The notes under the pieces are model-generated. The model was not told the origin of the DNA, made no database searches, and was given only the letters and a program-made list of their open reading frames with translations. The position numbers were made by a program, and so were the translations under genes. A stretch of DNA of 64,000 nucleotides from Clostridium sp. (GTDB lineage: Bacteria; Bacillota; Clostridia; Clostridiales; Clostridiaceae), in the NCBI GenBank assembly GCA_031292145.1, contig JARLHR010000091.1, positions 62,001 to 126,000 of the forward strand, in the 5' to 3' direction. Below, piece after piece: positions 8,444-14,999 of this stretch. The stretch's first letter is position 1, and the number at the start of each line of letters is the position of its first letter.

Positions 8444-8508
8444 TAACACACGTTTTTTCAAAAAAATAACACACGTCTAGCTATTTTTTCATAACTAAAC
8501 GTGTGTTA
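8444..8508. repeat. TAACACACGT repeats beside integrase A
   Basis: TAACACACGT occurs directly at 8444..8453 and 8467..8476 and inverted (ACGTGTGTTA) at 8499..8508. The last two form a hairpin-capable dyad. The sequence resembles the CAACACACG half of the tRNA att core. Likely arm-type integrase sites, possibly doubling as a transcription stop or integrase autoregulation site. Confidence 0.5.
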
Positions 8509-8568
8509 CATATAAGTCGTGCGTTAAGTCCCCGAAATCTGGAAGTCAACGGAGTTCTGTTAGGTTTT

Positions 8569-8660
8569 TGGTGCAGGTGACGGGACTTGAACCCGTACGT
8601 TATTCAACACACGCCCCTCAAACGCTCTAAGGGGTTAGTGCTCATAAATCACCTGCACCA
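8569..8660 (-). other. tRNA-like fold at attL (not a functional tRNA)
   Basis: TGGTGCAGGTGA (8649..8660 read on the - strand) pairs perfectly with TCACCTGCACCA (8569..8580 on the - strand), giving an acceptor-like stem that ends in ACCA. The T-arm and variable arm are intact, but the D-arm and 5' anticodon stem are replaced by unrelated bases. Most of this sequence would be reformed in attP after excision. Confidence 0.5.
8572..8624. repeat. att repeat at left end of element B
   Basis: 53 bp identical to 61730..61782. It holds the 3' half of tRNA-Leu from the anticodon loop to the discriminator base. On the left side it continues into GGT, so on the - strand this copy ends in an encoded CCA, unlike the right copy. 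The right flank (8625..8660) is phage sequence and does not restore the D-arm, so this is not a working tRNA gene. Confidence 0.9.
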
Positions 8661-8694
8661 CTCTTGCTGACACTAGTCTATTTTATAGATACTC

Positions 8695-8830
8695 TGCTTG
8701 CTTGTTAACAATAGTAAACTAATGTAAACTAAATGTCAATATATTGTAATAAATAAATGCTTTTTAAGACAACCTGTAGAGTAAAATTTATTTAATGTAT
8801 ATTGGTAGTAAATATTTTGCTTTTCAAAAT
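8695..8830. other. Gene-free left end of element B
   Basis: Nothing coding is seen. Two direct copies of GTAAACTAA, ten bases apart (about 8713..8732), could bind the integrase or an excision factor. The rest is plain A/T-rich sequence. Confidence 0.35.
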
Positions 8831-9037
8831 TTATTTTATAAAATCATCTATATATTTTCCAAATACTAACCAACGGATAAAATTACTCGTGTCTAAGCAC
8901 TGGCACTTTGCTAGTTTTTCAATTATTTCTTTTTCATCTTCAGTAACCCTAATATATAATCTCTGATCACGTAATGGTTGATATTCTTTTTTAGGTTCTC
9001 TTCCTAAAAATCTTAAAACAATTTCTCTCAAATTCAT
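8831..9037 (-). CDS. Small ribbon-helix-helix-like protein
   Basis: The ATG at 9037 is preferred, with GGGGGAG nine bases upstream; an in-frame GTG at 9055 overlaps that site. The 68-residue product has the pattern RLYIRVTEDEKEIIEKLAKC followed by a second helix ending IRWLVFGKYI, as in CopG/Arc or mobilisation-type RHH DNA-binding proteins. It is the last gene of the plasmid-like module next to attL, so it could regulate par genes, excision or mobilisation. Confidence 0.7.
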   Translation of the reverse strand: MNLREIVLRFLGREPKKEYQPLRDQRLYIRVTEDEKEIIEKLAKCQCLDTSNFIRWLVFGKYIDDFIK

Positions 9038-9113
9038 TATTGACCACTCCCCCACTCTTCTGAAAATGATTTTTGACCCCTAAAGGCTATATTTGTATAT
9101 CCAGTAGTCGCAC

Positions 9114-9133
9114 AGTGGGAGGACAATCCCACT
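9114..9133. terminator. 7-bp dyad between parR-like and RHH gene
   Basis: AGTGGGA (9114..9120) and TCCCACT (9127..9133) with a six-base loop. No strong T-run follows on the - strand, so it may be an operator instead of a terminator. Confidence 0.4.
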
Positions 9134-9145
9134 ATAGTTATGCGC

Positions 9146-9367
9146 CTATAAGTCTATACCATCTAACCCTTCTATTTCTTCGTATTCTTCTTTATTATCT
9201 TCTGTTGCAATTTCCTTACTTGCCAATTGAATTATATTTTCACCTTTAGCAATTGCATATAATATTTCTTTTATATAATCTTTGGGACTGTATTTAGAAT
9301 CTAGCATAGTACTAATGATTCTATCTTTTTCATTACTTTCACTGAAATAAAGATTTATCCTGTTCAA
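9146..9367 (-). CDS. ParR-like centromere-binding adaptor
   Basis: 73 residues from a TTG start with GAGGGG eight bases upstream. The opening (INLYFSESNEKDRIISTMLD followed by KYSPKDYIKEIL) matches the short N-terminal beta strand and helix pattern of ParR proteins of type II partition systems, and the acidic C-terminus (EEYEEIEGLDGIDL) would fit the actin-binding tail. It lies directly downstream of the ParM-like gene. The assignment rests on pattern and context. Confidence 0.6.
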   Translation of the reverse strand: MNRINLYFSESNEKDRIISTMLDSKYSPKDYIKEILYAIAKGENIIQLASKEIATEDNKEEYEEIEGLDGIDL

Positions 9368-9384
9368 ATAACTTAACCCCTCTC

Positions 9385-9465
9385 GTGCTGTTTCGTGCTA
9401 TGGATTCATTTAAATAAGTCATGCTTTATAAATATATAGCACGAACTGTTACGAATTGTAACAAA
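9385..9465. repeat. parC-like repeats between parM and parR
   Basis: The 98-bp gap between the two par genes contains TCGTGCT twice ten bases apart, the inverted copy AGCACGA, and the near-palindrome TGTTACGAATTGTAACA just before the actin gene's stop. One helical turn between direct copies is what a ParR-binding centromere needs. The TGTAACA part also matches the motif of the two origin-like regions. Confidence 0.5.
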
Positions 9466-10320
9466 CTAATCTAATCCTTTAGCCTTACCTATGAAATAAC
9501 TGCCATTTACATTTGATAATAAACTATTATTTAATTGTTCTACTTTTTTGAATGAATCCTTAAAAACATTAATAAAGTATTCAGCTCCACCACCACATAA
9601 CTTTATTTCATAGTCCTTAAGATTCTCTACATCAATTTTTATTTCATTAATTATCAAACTTCCAATACTGCATGTAGTATCTTTATAATCATCCAGATCT
9701 ATTAATCCATTATCTATTAACTTAAATATATCCTCTACTTTTCTGTTTTCTCCTTGCGAATTAAGCTTATCTGCTATTATCTTAAAGTAATTCATTGTTC
9801 CTACTGGTATAGATGTTTCTTTTTCTTCTTTTCCATTTACAAAGGTAAATACATCTGTTGTACGCCCTCCAATATCTATAACAGCAATTAGTCCATTATT
9901 TCTTTTAGGTAGGGAATAGAAAGCAGCAAACCCTTCCTTTAATACTCCTACTTTATCAAAGGTTATCTTCTTGCTATCACCATTTACTTTAAATTCAAAT
10001 GTTTTACCCTGTAACCTATCCATTATTGATTGTCTCATAGAAAATTGACTTGAAGGTAAATGTAATATAAGATTTATATTTCCCTCTATTCCTTCTTTTC
10101 CTATTGCATATAATAATGGAATTTCAATTTCTTTATTTGCTTTAGTAAATTCCTTATTAAAATTTCCTCTATTAAAGAAATAAGTATTACCTTCAAATGC
10201 TAATGTTTCTGATCCAAATGCATCTGATTCATTATCTAATATAAATCTATTTTCATATATTCCTCCTAAGCTTGTCTTGATGTTAAAACTCCCTAAATCT
10301 ACAGTTAATAATTTATTCAT
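9466..10320 (-). CDS. parM: ParM/StbA-family actin-like ATPase
   Basis: 284 residues with the actin-fold signatures in order: phosphate-1 loop VDLGSFNIKTS (residues 7 to 17), phosphate-2 loop VIDIGGRTTDVFTF (about residues 145 to 158) and adenosine loop LCGGGAEYF (about residue 243). Such proteins form filaments that push plasmid copies apart. A ParR-like gene and repeat array follow at once. A phage role is also possible: actin-like proteins of some prophages move phage DNA in the cell. The start has GAAGGAG upstream. Confidence 0.88.
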   Translation of the reverse strand: MNKLLTVDLGSFNIKTSLGGIYENRFILDNESDAFGSETLAFEGNTYFFNRGNFNKEFTKANKEIEIPLLYAIGKEGIEGNINLILHLPSSQFSMRQSIMDRLQGKTFEFKVNGDSKKITFDKVGVLKEGFAAFYSLPKRNNGLIAVIDIGGRTTDVFTFVNGKEEKETSIPVGTMNYFKIIADKLNSQGENRKVEDIFKLIDNGLIDLDDYKDTTCSIGSLIINEIKIDVENLKDYEIKLCGGGAEYFINVFKDSFKKVEQLNNSLLSNVNGSYFIGKAKGLD

Positions 10321-10335
10321 ACCTTTATTCTCCTT

Positions 10336-10497
10336 CTATCTTAAATATTTAACACTTTGCTTACTACATAGAATGCATAAACCTATAATTATAAGTCCTA
10401 TACATATAGTTATAATTCCATAGACTATAAACCCAAATCCCCAAGTAACCATTACTTCACCAAATGCTTTCCATTGTTCTGGTGTTGGTATCCTCAT
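10336..10497 (-). CDS. Small membrane protein, 53 aa
   Basis: Opens with MRIPTPEQWKAFGEVM and then has one long hydrophobic segment (residues about 18 to 45), ending in a short basic tail (KQSVKYLR). Ribosome site AAGGAGG, nine bases upstream. It starts 15 bases before the ParM-like gene and is preceded by a structured leader (10510..10586). Function unknown. Confidence 0.6.
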   Translation of the reverse strand: MRIPTPEQWKAFGEVMVTWGFGFIVYGIITICIGLIIIGLCILCSKQSVKYLR

Positions 10498-10509
10498 ATT
10501 AAATTCCTC

Positions 10510-10586
10510 CTTGCTATTGGAGCAACTTTAAGCTATACTAATCTTGCGACGGATTGGTGGTAGCTTAAGGCTGCTGCCTTTTTTAT
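10510..10586 (-). promoter_or_regulatory. Structured leader with GGCAGCAGCC hairpin
   Basis: On the - strand AGCAGCCTTAAGCTA pairs with TAGCTTAAAGTTGCT (14 of 15 positions with wobble), with an inner AATC/GATT stem. It starts with AAAAAAGGCAGCAGCC right after the upstream stop codon and ends in GTTGCTCCAA just before the ribosome site. The same ends, with a different inner stem, occur at 14223..14279. Confidence 0.5.
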
Positions 10587-10587
10587 T

Positions 10588-10743
10588 TCACCATTCTATT
10601 CCTAACAATTTTAATTCTTTTATTATTTCATTTCTGCGGACTACCCATTCATTATGAAAATCTCTAATTACATTAATTCTATGTGATATTATGTTGTCAT
10701 TAACCCCACTTAATTCTATTAATAATTCCTGTATTTTGCTCAT
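10588..10743 (-). CDS. Small charged protein, 51 aa
   Basis: Ribosome site AAGGAG. The sequence is predicted to be one long amphipathic helix (MSKIQELLIE to IIKELKLLGIEW). Family not recognised. It is part of the plasmid-like operon running from the Rep-like gene to the par genes. Confidence 0.55.
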   Translation of the reverse strand: MSKIQELLIELSGVNDNIISHRINVIRDFHNEWVVRRNEIIKELKLLGIEW

Positions 10744-10779
10744 TAAAATCAACTCCTTAATTATTTTATTAACCCTATA

Positions 10780-10986
10780 TTACCTAAATTCAAAAGAAAC
10801 AATTTTATACTCTTCGCTTACATCTATAACATAAGTAATTTTTATTCCTTTATCTGATTTTATAGATGCAGCTATAATATTTTCATTTTCAACTTTTCTC
10901 CAAAAATGAATTTTTCCAGAATCAAATTCAATACGATCAAAGGCAACAATCATTCCAAGATAATAAAATTTTTTAGTATATTTCAT
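10780..10986 (-). CDS. Hypothetical protein, 68 aa
   Basis: Ribosome site GGGTGGGTG within the end of the upstream gene. Alternating hydrophobic residues suggest an all-beta fold (for example KIHFWRKVENENIIAASI, ITYVIDVSEEYKIVSFEFR). One base separates it from the Rep-like gene, so they are co-expressed. No family recognised. Confidence 0.6.
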   Translation of the reverse strand: MKYTKKFYYLGMIVAFDRIEFDSGKIHFWRKVENENIIAASIKSDKGIKITYVIDVSEEYKIVSFEFR

Positions 10987-10987
10987 A

Positions 10988-11629
10988 TCACACCCACCCC
11001 AACAATCTTTTTTCTAAATCGTCATAGTCATATTGCCTTGGTTTAAAATTATCAAACTTAGTTTTAGGCTTCCATTCAGTTTCATTCTCTTCTACAGACT
11101 TAAAAGTATTCTTAATTTTACTTATGTTATTTATTGCCCATAGAGTATAACTGTATAGGTTGTCTGCCCCCTTCTCAGTTGCATAATTAAATGCCCGAAC
11201 TATTTTATCCACCTTATCTTTAGCCACTTGTAAAAGGCTCTTAGCTTGTTTTTGTGTGAAGCCAAGTTCTACTATTTTATTTTCTTCTTCTGTAAGCTCT
11301 GTGAAATGTATTTGACCGTCTATTGGTGGCTTACCATCAGAATCCACTGGTCTATTTATGAATAAGTATTTTAGTAATTTATAAGTGTTTTTCTTTCCAA
11401 TTTTAGTTATTGAGATGTAACCTTTTTTAACTAAAGATTTTAGTAATTTAGAAACTTTAGCTTTTCTTTTAGTTTTTAGATCTGCCATTAATATGTCATA
11501 GCCTGGGTAAGCATATCCAATAGAAATGTTGTGATAATCAAAGATAAGTTCAAGCATATAGCTTTCTTCTAAAGTTAAATTGTTGTCTTTCTTTATTGCA
11601 TTTCTAAACTTTAAATAATCCTTAGTCAT
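10988..11629 (-). CDS. Winged-helix Rep-like protein
   Basis: The ATG at 11629 has GAGGTG eight bases upstream; an earlier in-frame ATG at 11650 lacks a site. The 213-residue protein has an N-terminal winged-helix part (residues about 8 to 90, including KTKRKAKVSKLLKSLVKKGY and a wing ITKIGKKNTYKL), as in replication initiators and DnaD-like proteins, and a helical C-terminus. It is the first gene of the plasmid-like operon, under a promoter covered by a 13-bp dyad, and lies near an iteron region. Replication initiation is the best guess; a plain regulator is the alternative. Confidence 0.7.
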   Translation of the reverse strand: MTKDYLKFRNAIKKDNNLTLEESYMLELIFDYHNISIGYAYPGYDILMADLKTKRKAKVSKLLKSLVKKGYISITKIGKKNTYKLLKYLFINRPVDSDGKPPIDGQIHFTELTEEENKIVELGFTQKQAKSLLQVAKDKVDKIVRAFNYATEKGADNLYSYTLWAINNISKIKNTFKSVEENETEWKPKTKFDNFKPRQYDYDDLEKRLLGWV

Positions 11630-11665
11630 TTTCGTTTCACCTCGTTTCATTCATCTTGTGAATTT

Positions 11666-11710
11666 ATTATAAATCTAAAATTAAGATTTGTAAATAATAA
11701 TTTTAGATTT
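11666..11710 (-). promoter_or_regulatory. Promoter and dyad operator of Rep-like gene
   Basis: On the - strand the -35 is TTTACA (11689..11694) and the -10 TATAAT (11666..11671), 17 bases apart. A perfect 13-bp inverted repeat, AAATCTAAAATTA (11671..11683) and TAATTTTAGATTT (11698..11710), brackets the -35. The fit suggests repression, by the Rep-like protein itself or by the divergent XRE regulator. Confidence 0.7.
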
Positions 11711-11745
11711 ATTTTCTATTTTTTAGATACACTGTCTTAAAAATA

Positions 11746-11774
11746 TTGTAATAGCTAGGTTAAAGTAGTATAAT
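11746..11774 (+). promoter_or_regulatory. Sigma-A-type promoter for XRE gene
   Basis: TTGTAA (11746..11751) and TATAAT (11769..11774) with a 17-base spacer, 30 bases before the ATG at 11804. It diverges from the Rep-like promoter. Confidence 0.7.
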
Positions 11775-11803
11775 TGATATATAAATTAATAGGAGTGATC
11801 AAT

Positions 11804-12019
11804 ATGTTTAACATGAATTTACATATATTGCTGGCTAAAAAGAGAATGACTCAAAAGGAATTGAGAGAATTAACAAGTATATCATCACAAACTATGTCTG
11901 GTTACTATAACAATACTTTTAAACAAATTAATAGAGATCATATAGTTAAGATATGTGAAGTTTTGAATTGTGGGTTAGATGATTTATTTGAATTGGATAA
12001 TAACACTCAAAAAGACTAA
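11804..12019 (+). CDS. XRE-type regulator, 71 aa
   Basis: The ATG at 11804 has AGGAG nine bases upstream. The product is a single HTH_3-like domain (LHILLAKKRMTQKELRELTS, then a second helix SSQTMSGYYNN), with a C-terminal DGLDDLF-like end (CGLDDLFELD), close to Cro/CI-type and YozG-like small regulators. Placed back to back with the Rep-like gene, it probably controls copy number or the plasmid-like state. A terminator follows. Confidence 0.8.
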   Translation: MFNMNLHILLAKKRMTQKELRELTSISSQTMSGYYNNTFKQINRDHIVKICEVLNCGLDDLFELDNNTQKD

Positions 12020-12041
12020 GAGAAATCCTAGTCTTTTTTTA
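12009..12041 (+). terminator. Terminator of XRE gene
   Basis: AAGACTA and TAGTCTT with a short loop, followed by seven T residues. Confidence 0.75.
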
Positions 12042-12097
12042 CCCCTAGTAGTAGTTATTATATAGATTTAATTAATATAAACTATAAGTAATATATG

Positions 12098-12170
12098 AAG
12101 TTCCAAAAGTGAAACTTATTTGAATTTCTAAATATGAAACTAAATCAATTTCTAAAAATAGAACTGGTAT
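12098..12170. repeat. Three degenerate 24-bp tandem units
   Basis: Units begin at about 12098, 12123 and 12147. Units two and three share AATTTCTAAAxATxxAACT; unit one shares the (G)AAACT end. Period is about 24 bp, slightly over two helical turns, as in iterons. Lies between the XRE gene and the AT-rich region. Confidence 0.45.
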
Positions 12171-12209
12171 TTATATTTTGAGTTGCATAAATAGAACTTA
12201 TTATATGTT

Positions 12210-12520
12210 TCAGATTTGTAACAAACCTGTACCAAAAATCAACTTACTTTTGTTACAGCCTTTAGAGTAGTAATATCAAGGCTTTGGGGGTTATTTTTTA
12301 AAATTGGAAATAAAAAACATTTACAACTTTTGTTACAGTGAGAACCGTTGGTATCACTAGCCTTACCCTATATATATAATATATATAACAAAAATATAAA
12401 TATATATATATAGATGAGAAATATAATATACATATATATAAAGATAGTGGGTATATATTTTTAAAAGTTGTTACAAAACACGAACATTAGCCAAAGCCTT
12501 GATATCTAAAGGCTTAACGC
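12210..12520. repeat. Origin-like region R1: TGTAACA sites around AT-rich core
   Basis: TGTAACA or TGTTACA occurs at 12217, 12251, 12331 and 12469. A perfect 15-bp inverted repeat (ATATCAAGGCTTTGG at 12273..12287; CCAAAGCCTTGATAT at 12491..12505) brackets the core. The core 12365..12455 is nearly all A/T. The whole block aligns with the reverse complement of 43605..43960. No gene is seen in 12042..12806; the part right of 12520 shows nothing recognisable. Confidence 0.65.
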
Positions 12521-12806
12521 TGTAATATTTTATAAAAATTCTTGGTATGAAAACCTGTTATTTTTGGTATGAGATGAATTTAAGCAGAAAATGAGGATAA
12601 AAGATAAGATTTATTTTGCTCTACAGGCAGTATAATTTCCTCGAAAAATAAGGTATGCGATTTTAAAGGCGAAATTAGCCAATTAAAGGCATTTTATGTT
12701 TAGTTATATAAATCTATAATCTAATGAATAAAAGTTGAAATACGAGCTTATTTGATATACTATATGCAAAAAAATAAGGCTAGGAAATTTAATCCTAGCT
12801 TTAACT

Positions 12807-13469
12807 TTATTTAATTTCATATATTAATGGATTTTTACTATTTGTATCTATTGAATAAGGATCTATTTCAATCCAGTTAGCATTATTTGCATCTGCGACA
12901 TCAACAACAATCTTTGTGACGTCAGTATAATTTTCACCATTATATTGATAATCTGATTTAGTTAATTTTGCATCCTTTATCTCTGAACTATTTCCTTCTT
13001 GGTCTATGACTTTAATTTTCATATATTTTTCTTTTGAGTCTTCTATATCTTCAAATGGTGGAGCTCCTGAAATTAAAGTTATAGTATTATCTTTTAATTC
13101 TACATTTATCATATTTAACACTAAAGGAAGTCCATCAGACGTTGTTTTACTCTTATCATAACAATAATACGGTTTACCTAATTCAGCGACCTCTTTCGGT
13201 TTCCATTCTTTTTTAGGAGCTTCTTTCTTTGCTGGAGTATCTGCTTGTTTAACCTCTTGTTGTGTACTTGCTGTTGTTTGTTCTACTGGCTTATTCTTAC
13301 CTCCTTGTGCTAATGCTCCAACAAACCAAATAGCAAACACTACTGTTAAAATTATAGTTGCATTTTTACTATATCTTTTATTTTTCCATAACAAGAAAAT
13401 TCCTACTGGTGCAAAAAATATTAGACAAACCCACAGAAACCAATCTTTTTCATGAAATTTTTGATTCAT
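12807..13469 (-). CDS. Membrane-anchored protein with extracellular C-terminal domain
   Basis: 220 residues. Two hydrophobic segments lie near the N-terminus (DWFLWVCLIFFAPVGIFLLW, about residues 10 to 29; ATIILTVVFAIWFVGAL, about residues 37 to 53), followed by a Lys/Pro/Ala/Gln linker and a beta-rich C-terminal half. The layout resembles surface proteins with a DUF4352-like or similar domain, but I cannot name it. It has its own consensus promoter, so it is probably expressed in the lysogen. Function unknown. Confidence 0.7.
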   Translation of the reverse strand: MNQKFHEKDWFLWVCLIFFAPVGIFLLWKNKRYSKNATIILTVVFAIWFVGALAQGGKNKPVEQTTASTQQEVKQADTPAKKEAPKKEWKPKEVAELGKPYYCYDKSKTTSDGLPLVLNMINVELKDNTITLISGAPPFEDIEDSKEKYMKIKVIDQEGNSSEIKDAKLTKSDYQYNGENYTDVTKIVVDVADANNANWIEIDPYSIDTNSKNPLIYEIK

Positions 13470-13500
13470 TATGTATCCCCCTTTTAACTTTTATATGTTA

Positions 13501-13528
13501 ATTGTATATTATTTGGTACTTTTGTCAA
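13501..13528 (-). promoter_or_regulatory. Promoter of membrane protein gene
   Basis: - strand TTGACA (13523..13528) and TACAAT (13501..13506), 16 bases apart, about 30 bases before the start at 13469. Confidence 0.7.
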
Positions 13529-13560
13529 ATATATAATGAAAGTATTAACTTAACCCAATA

Positions 13561-13612
13561 AAAAAAGAGATAGTATTTTACAGCAAACCGCCTTAAATAC
13601 TATCTCTTTTTT
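13561..13612. terminator. 18-bp perfect bidirectional terminator
   Basis: 13561..13578 is fully complementary to 13595..13612, with A-runs and T-runs at the ends. It ends the PLD gene on the - strand. Confidence 0.85.
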
Positions 13613-13613
13613 A

Positions 13614-14213
13614 TTAATAATTTGAATAATTATTAGTGTCAGCCCACATAGTGTTAAACTCTGAAGCATATTCACTAACAATATTGGATTCTCTCATTAC
13701 AATTAAATTTTCGTCGTTTTCTTTTGTTGCATTGGCTGTATAGTTATATGAACCGCCAAGTGCTGTTTTATCATCAATTACGCTTAATTTTAGATGCATT
13801 AACCCACTATGTGAATTAATCTTTACTGGAATATTATTAGCTTTAAATTTGTCTAATATAGCCTTTTGTGCCTTAGTTTGAGACTCTTGCTTATCTGTTA
13901 TAATCTTAACATCAATGCCTTTTTTCTTAGCATCAATAATAGCGTTTGCTATATCTTCTTTAGTTAAACTATAAATAGCCACATCCAAAGTCTTTTGAGC
14001 CGTATTAATTTCTTTGATTAATATCTTATCTAAATTACCATCTTTCTTTGTAAAATAAGTTTCTATTTGATTATCTTGAGTTTGAGCACTTGCTGTTTGA
14101 GTTGTTTGCGTATTTGTTTTTGCATCAGCCACTTTACTACTACACCCCACAAATAATAATGATGAGATTATAAATAATCCTGTTGTAATATAAATTATAT
14201 ACTTTCTATTCAT
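13614..14213 (-). CDS. PLD-family nuclease-like lipoprotein
   Basis: The ATG at 14213 has AGGAGGT six bases upstream. The product has a lipoprotein signal with lipobox LLFVGC, a Thr/Gln-rich linker, then one phospholipase D domain. The HKD motif is HLKLSVIDDKTALGGSYN (about residues 142 to 159). A single HKD motif and about 200 residues fit the Nuc/PLDc_2 endonucleases, which act as dimers. The enzyme would sit on the outer face of the membrane and could cut incoming DNA. It is a probable moron beside the lysis genes. A phospholipase role is less likely. Confidence 0.85.
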   Translation of the reverse strand: MNRKYIIYITTGLFIISSLLFVGCSSKVADAKTNTQTTQTASAQTQDNQIETYFTKKDGNLDKILIKEINTAQKTLDVAIYSLTKEDIANAIIDAKKKGIDVKIITDKQESQTKAQKAILDKFKANNIPVKINSHSGLMHLKLSVIDDKTALGGSYNYTANATKENDENLIVMRESNIVSEYASEFNTMWADTNNYSNY

Positions 14214-14222
14214 GAACTTACC

Positions 14223-14279
14223 TCCTGTAATTTGGAGCAACCTAGATTATATTGTGATAACTTAGGCTGCTGCCTTTTT
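14223..14279 (-). promoter_or_regulatory. Second copy of GGCAGCAGCC leader hairpin
   Basis: Same outline as 10510..10586: AAAAAAGGCAGCAGCC directly after the upstream stop, a loop, then AGGTTGCTCCAA before the ribosome site. AGCAGCCTA pairs with TAGGTTGCT. The inner stem sequence differs from the first copy, while the ends are kept. Confidence 0.5.
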
Positions 14280-14461
14280 TATAATTCTTTTTTTCTTTCT
14301 GCAATTAAGTTCTCTAGCTCTTCTAAGTCTTCTAAGGTTGCCTTATTCCTTATAAAGCTTTTTGCACTACTACGACTTTTTAAATAGGATGAGTATTCTT
14401 TATTATTCTCTGACCATTTCTTATTAGCTTTTGTTTGTGCCTCACTTGTTTTTTTCTCCAT
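14279..14461 (-). CDS. Small basic helical protein, 60 aa
   Basis: MEKKTSEAQTKANKKWSENN, then a Ser/Arg-rich middle and an acidic helix (LEDLEELENLIAERKKEL). The motif KANKKWxENNKEYxxYLKSR is one I associate with short conserved proteins of clostridial phages and plasmids, of unknown role. It resembles a small DNA-binding protein of the ribbon-helix-helix kind. It is five bases from the membrane protein gene upstream. Confidence 0.6.
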   Translation of the reverse strand: MEKKTSEAQTKANKKWSENNKEYSSYLKSRSSAKSFIRNKATLEDLEELENLIAERKKEL

Positions 14462-14466
14462 ATATA

Positions 14467-14646
14467 CTACTCCCCTTTCTTGAAGAATTTAATAACCATT
14501 AGAACTATCATTACTATCGCTAAAGCTAATCCTAGAATCTGTAATGTACTCAAATTACTAAAGTCTAATTCCGAAAGCCAAATACCAGTAAGGATTAATA
14601 CTATAATGTCAATGCTCATGTTAAGTTTTTTACTTTTATTATTCAT
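14467..14646 (-). CDS. Small membrane protein, two TM segments
   Basis: The start is uncertain: ATG at 14646 (59 residues) or 14622 lack clear ribosome sites, and the longer frame to 14709 crosses a structured region. Two hydrophobic segments (IDIIVLILTGIWL and ILGLALAIVMIVLMVIKFF) end in a basic tail (KKGE). A holin-like role is possible because of its place near the amidase, but nothing proves it. Confidence 0.5.
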   Translation of the reverse strand: MNNKSKKLNMSIDIIVLILTGIWLSELDFSNLSTLQILGLALAIVMIVLMVIKFFKKGE

Positions 14647-14670
14647 TTTTATTAAAGATGCTGATATAAT
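14642..14670 (+). promoter_or_regulatory. Candidate antisense RNA promoter
   Basis: On the + strand an extended -10 (TGATATAAT, 14662..14670) lies 17 bases after a weak -35 (TTCATT, 14642..14647). The predicted start near 14677 is followed by two hairpins and a terminator at 14756, giving an RNA of about 80 bases opposite the 3' end of 14718..14828. Confidence 0.4.
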
Positions 14671-14676
14671 ATATTT

Positions 14677-14756
14677 AAGGAGTGAGGAGGGAAGTGGTAT
14701 TTCCCTCACCCCTGTGGTTATTTGCGTTTCCTCTTATGGAAACGCTTTTTCTTTTT
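14677..14756 (+). ncRNA. Candidate antisense (antitoxin) RNA
   Basis: Predicted from the promoter before it and the terminator at its end. The first hairpin pairs GTGAGG-GGGAA (about 14683) with TTCCC-TCAC (about 14701); the second is the terminator. It overlaps the last third of the 36-codon ORF on the other strand, as antitoxin RNAs of type I systems in Bacillus and C. difficile prophages do. No expression evidence is available. Confidence 0.35.
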
Positions 14757-14828
14757 CGGTTTTAGTTCTTTTAATAGTTTTATTATTGTTAAGATGAAAA
14801 CTATTATTTGAAGAATGTCTTTCAGCAT
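14718..14828 (-). CDS. 36-aa hydrophobic peptide with basic tail (candidate type I toxin)
   Basis: Ribosome site AAAGGAGG and a near-consensus promoter upstream (14854..14882). Residues 1 to 20 form one hydrophobic helix (MLKDILQIIVFILTIIKLLK); residues 21 to 36 are strongly basic with a run of four Lys and an RKRK end. This shape matches prophage type I toxins of C. difficile and B. subtilis. A terminator for opposite-strand transcription lies inside the gene. The alternative is a small lysis-associated protein, since the amidase gene is next door. Confidence 0.6.
   Translation of the reverse strand: MLKDILQIIVFILTIIKLLKELKPKKKKRFHKRKRK
14724..14756 (+). terminator. + strand terminator inside small - strand ORF
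   Basis: GCGTTTCC (14724..14731) pairs with GGAAACGC (14738..14745), then TTTTTCTTTTT. No + strand protein gene ends here, which points to an untranslated transcript. Confidence 0.65.
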
Positions 14829-14853
14829 CTTTCTACCTCCTTTCCATAATACA

Positions 14854-14882
14854 ATTATACTACACGTACTATGTAAAGTCAA
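14854..14882 (-). promoter_or_regulatory. Strong promoter of 36-aa peptide
   Basis: TTGACT (14877..14882) and TATAAT (14854..14859) on the - strand, 17-base spacer. Confidence 0.75.
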
Positions 14883-14935
14883 TACAGTTTGGTAAATATT
14901 ATGTATATTTGTTAAATTATTTTATTTAAAACGCA

Positions 14936-14975
14936 AAAAAATAAAGGGTACAGGATTAACTCCCATACCCTTAAA
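14936..14975 (-). terminator. Terminator of lysis operon
   Basis: AAGGGTA and TACCCTT pair (14943..14972) and are followed on the - strand by TATTTTTTT. It separates the amidase gene from the small-peptide promoter. Confidence 0.75.
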
Positions 14976-14999
14976 TACTCTTGCCATTAATATATTAAA

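Noticed and set aside
8569-8660. Second working tRNA-Leu gene at the left att
   Set aside because: The D-arm and 5' anticodon stem are missing, so it cannot fold as a normal tRNA. It is recorded as an att repeat with a tRNA-like fold.
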